From positions 1 to 7,231 of the forward strand of contig DATCFU010000240.1 in the NCBI GenBank assembly GCA_036509315.1: a DNA stretch of 7,231 nucleotides, in the 5' to 3' direction. This document shows positions 5,798-7,231 of the stretch, piece after piece. This DNA comes from PALSA-607 sp036509315 (lineage in GTDB: Bacteria > Actinomycetota > Actinomycetes > Acidothermales > Acidothermaceae). The notes beneath the pieces are model-generated. The model was not told where the DNA came from. It did not search any database and worked only from the letters and a program-made list of their open reading frames with translations. The stretch's first letter is position 1; each line of letters starts with the position of its first letter. A program made the position numbers and the translations under genes.

Positions 5798-6493
5798 GTG
5801 ATGTCAATGGACGCCGAAGCGGCGCAAGGGTGGAAAGCCGTCACTCCGCTGACCGAGCCGACCCGCCGCCGGGTGTACGAGACCGTTCGGGCCGGCGTCG
5901 GCCCCGCTACGCGCGACGAGGTCGCGGCTGCGCTGGGGATCGGTCGCAAGCTCGCAGCTTTCCATCTTGATGCGCTTGCCGTCGCTGGCTTACTCGACGT
6001 CGACTACGCCAGGCCGCCGGGCCGGTCCGGACCTGGCGCCGGCCGGCCCGCGAAGCGCTACCGCGCGAAGCACGACGACATCACCGTGAGCGTCCCCGCT
6101 CGCCGTTACGACCTGGCCGCGAGGATCCTCGCGGCCGGCGTGCAGCACACCGTGGAGGGTGACGCGCGAGCCCACGTGCTCGTCGCATCGGCAGCTTCCG
6201 GCCGCGCGTTGGCGGCCTCGGTTTCGGCTTCAGCCAGCACGTCAGTGGACGCGACGCCGACCGACCGTGTGTGGCAACTGCTCTGCGAACTCGGCTACGA
6301 ACCCACCGAGGACCAAGACACGATCCGGCTGCACAACTGCCCGTTCCATGGGGTCGTCGACGTGGCGCCCGATCTGGTGTGCGGGATGAACCTCGCGCTC
6401 TTGCGCGCCGCGGTCTGCGAGCTTGCGGCATCCGAATTCGAGGTCCAGCTCGAACCAATGCCGGGCCAATGCTGCGTCACGATTCGTGCGTAG
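5798..6493 (+). CDS. Helix-turn-helix regulator with conserved cysteines (SufR-like Fe-S/redox sensor candidate)
   Basis: The product is 231 residues from GTG 5798. ATG codons at 5801 and 5807 are equally possible because no strong SD precedes any of them. The N-terminal winged helix (about 15-90) reads EPTRRRVYETVRA, then DEVAAALGIGRKLAAFHLDA and a wing ending GRPAKRYR (82-89), as in ArsR/SufR-type repressors. The C-terminal part holds NCPFHGVVDVAPDLVCGMN (180-198) and PMPGQCCV (220-227). Cys181, Cys195 and Cys225/226 are spaced like the cluster ligands of SufR-type proteins, so the protein probably binds an Fe-S cluster or another metal and responds to redox state (inference). It likely represses itself and the DUF2231 gene via the repeat at 5759-5786. 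A linker of Ala/Ser-rich residues (about 130-150) separates the domains. Confidence 0.82.
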   Translation: MMSMDAEAAQGWKAVTPLTEPTRRRVYETVRAGVGPATRDEVAAALGIGRKLAAFHLDALAVAGLLDVDYARPPGRSGPGAGRPAKRYRAKHDDITVSVPARRYDLAARILAAGVQHTVEGDARAHVLVASAASGRALAASVSASASTSVDATPTDRVWQLLCELGYEPTEDQDTIRLHNCPFHGVVDVAPDLVCGMNLALLRAAVCELAASEFEVQLEPMPGQCCVTIRA

Positions 6494-6504
6494 GAGCACT
6501 ACAG

Positions 6505-6535
6505 CGGCGCGGTCACATTCTCTTAGTCCGCGCCG
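6505..6535 (+). terminator. Possible transcription terminator hairpin
   Basis: CGGCGCGG (6505-6512) pairs perfectly with CCGCGCCG (6528-6535) around a 15-base loop, 12 bases after the regulator stop. No T run follows. High-GC actinobacteria often use stems without a U tail, so it could end regulator transcription. The rest of the 202-bp spacer to 6695 shows only a short stretch with coding-like third positions and no recognised gene. Confidence 0.4.
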
Positions 6536-6695
6536 TGACGAGCAGGCTTGTTGCCTTCGTGTGGTGATCCTCGCTGTGGCTAGTCGGGATGTCGAACGCA
6601 GCACGTCGGCAGCCGCGCAGCTGCTCTTCCGGGCCGACCTGACCCTTACACGATCTGCATACTCGAAGAACTATCGTCGCGTCGGCTCAGCCTCC

Positions 6696-6958
6696 TTATC
6701 TGTGGTTCTGCAATGAGCCCGCGTCCATCACGTAGTTGGAGCCGGTCATGTAGGCGGCGTCGTCAGAGGCCAGGAAGACGGCGAGTCGCCCGATTTCGGA
6801 GGGCTGAGCGCGCGTCTCATCGGAATGCCCGCCGTCTGCTCCTTGAGCACTTTCGGGTCGTCGATGGCGCCGTCTCTCGCGATTCCGATTGCGCACGCTT
6901 GGCCGATGCGCGAGTCGGACCCGGTGACGATCGCGACGCGGTCGGTGAGCGTGCCCAT
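6696..6958 (-). pseudogene. Short-chain dehydrogenase/reductase relic (internal deletion and frameshift)
   Basis: ATG 6958 has AAAGGA (minus strand, 6966-6971) seven bases upstream. The first frame reads MGTLTDRVAIVTGSDSRIG, the Rossmann start of an SDR, but the expected TGxxxGIG has Arg17 in place of Gly. After ACAIGIARDG (22-30) it jumps to AIDDPKVLKEQTAGIPMRR, which belongs near residue 200-220 of a full SDR of about 250-270 residues. About 160-170 residues, including the catalytic Ser-Tyr-Lys, are therefore gone without loss of frame. A second lesion in the GCGCGCG run (6808-6814) then shifts the frame. The C-terminal signature SEIGRLAVFLASDDAAYMTG and YVMDAG continues in the new frame to TAA at 6696-6698. 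It cannot encode an active enzyme. It was probably co-transcribed with the GH15 gene, 15 bp upstream. Confidence 0.85.
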
Positions 6959-6973
6959 GGTGGTGTCCTTTGA

Positions 6974-7231
6974 TCAGCGGAGCTGTTGGATGCTCCAGGC
7001 GGCGTTGACCAGTCCCACGTGGGAGAGGCCTTGGGGGAAGTTGCCCATCAGGGCGTTGGTCTGCGGGTCGATCTCCTCGGACAACAGCCGGATATCGTTC
7101 GCACACTCGGTCACCCGGTTGAAGACCTCCAGTGCGCGATCGAGTTGCCCGGCTCTGGCCAGGCAATCGGCCAGCCAGTACGAACAAATCGCAAAGGCCG
7201 CCCCATCAGCGCCGGTCCATCGCACAATGAG
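6974..7231 (-). CDS. Glycoside hydrolase family 15 protein, C-terminal part
   Basis: The minus strand encodes the last 85 residues of a protein entering from the right edge; the stop is TGA at 6974-6976. The stretch AICSYWLADCLARAGQLDRA, then LLSEEIDPQTNALMGNFPQG and LSHVGLVNAAW, is the C-terminal end of the (alpha/alpha)6 barrel of bacterial GH15 glucoamylase/trehalase-type enzymes. The EEIDP...GNFPQ..SH segment is typical of the active-site rim. Many mycobacterial members act on trehalose or related alpha-glucosides. The exact substrate and any secretion signal cannot be judged because the N-terminus is missing. No lesion is seen in this part. The SDR relic follows 15 bp downstream. Confidence 0.9.
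   Translation of the reverse strand, partial: LIVRWTGADGAAFAICSYWLADCLARAGQLDRALEVFNRVTECANDIRLLSEEIDPQTNALMGNFPQGLSHVGLVNAAWSIQQLR

Noticed and set aside
6536..6695. Plus-strand frame reading DVERSTSAAAQLLFRADLTL
   Set aside because: It has some G/C third-position bias but no start, SD or recognisable family, and it is only about 40 residues long.

Overview
The window is GC-rich DNA with strong G/C preference at third codon positions, frequent GTG/TTG starts and AGGAGG-type ribosome binding sites. Protein types (a pyrimidine reductase relic, a GH15 enzyme next to an SDR, a SufR-like regulator beside DUF2231) also point to a high-GC actinobacterium, most likely a Mycobacterium/Mycolicibacterium. 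This is judged by eye, not by a database search. No phage, CRISPR, IS element, tRNA or rRNA is visible. I see no clear new defence or mobile system: the window is an accessory metabolic and repair region in which about five intact genes alternate with several decaying ones.

Layout. (1) Positions 1-126, minus: start of a thiamine-diphosphate enzyme that runs off the left edge. (2) A leader of about 200 bp with competing stem-loops, then a two-gene plus-strand operon: a fused cytochrome b561-like/molybdopterin oxidoreductase (327-2141) and a small cupin (2163-2516). (3) A truncated, frameshifted RibD-type reductase relic (2689-2941), then a tight pair: AlkA-type DNA glycosylase (2931-3854) and DUF488 protein (3857-4378). 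(4) A decayed stretch, 4377-5145: a possible YD/Rhs-repeat scrap, a probable frameshifted lipoprotein gene, and the N-terminus of a second molybdopterin oxidoreductase, about 90% identical over 81 bp to the intact one. (5) A divergent pair sharing a 74-bp AT-rich spacer with a good inverted repeat: DUF2231 membrane protein (minus, 5127-5723) and a cysteine-containing helix-turn-helix regulator (plus, 5798-6493). (6) After a possible terminator, a minus-strand SDR relic with a large in-frame deletion and a frameshift (6696-6958), downstream of the 3' end of a GH15 glycosidase (6974 to the right edge).

How the genes may work together (inference). The oxidoreductase and cupin look co-transcribed and may form a membrane-linked redox module. 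The glycosylase and DUF488 gene are two bases apart and probably co-translated, suggesting a shared role in nucleic-acid damage repair. The regulator, with cysteines placed as in Fe-S-sensing SufR-like proteins, probably controls itself and the DUF2231 gene through the shared palindrome. The oxidoreductase N-terminal scrap beside DUF2231 suggests that a second oxidoreductase once stood there.
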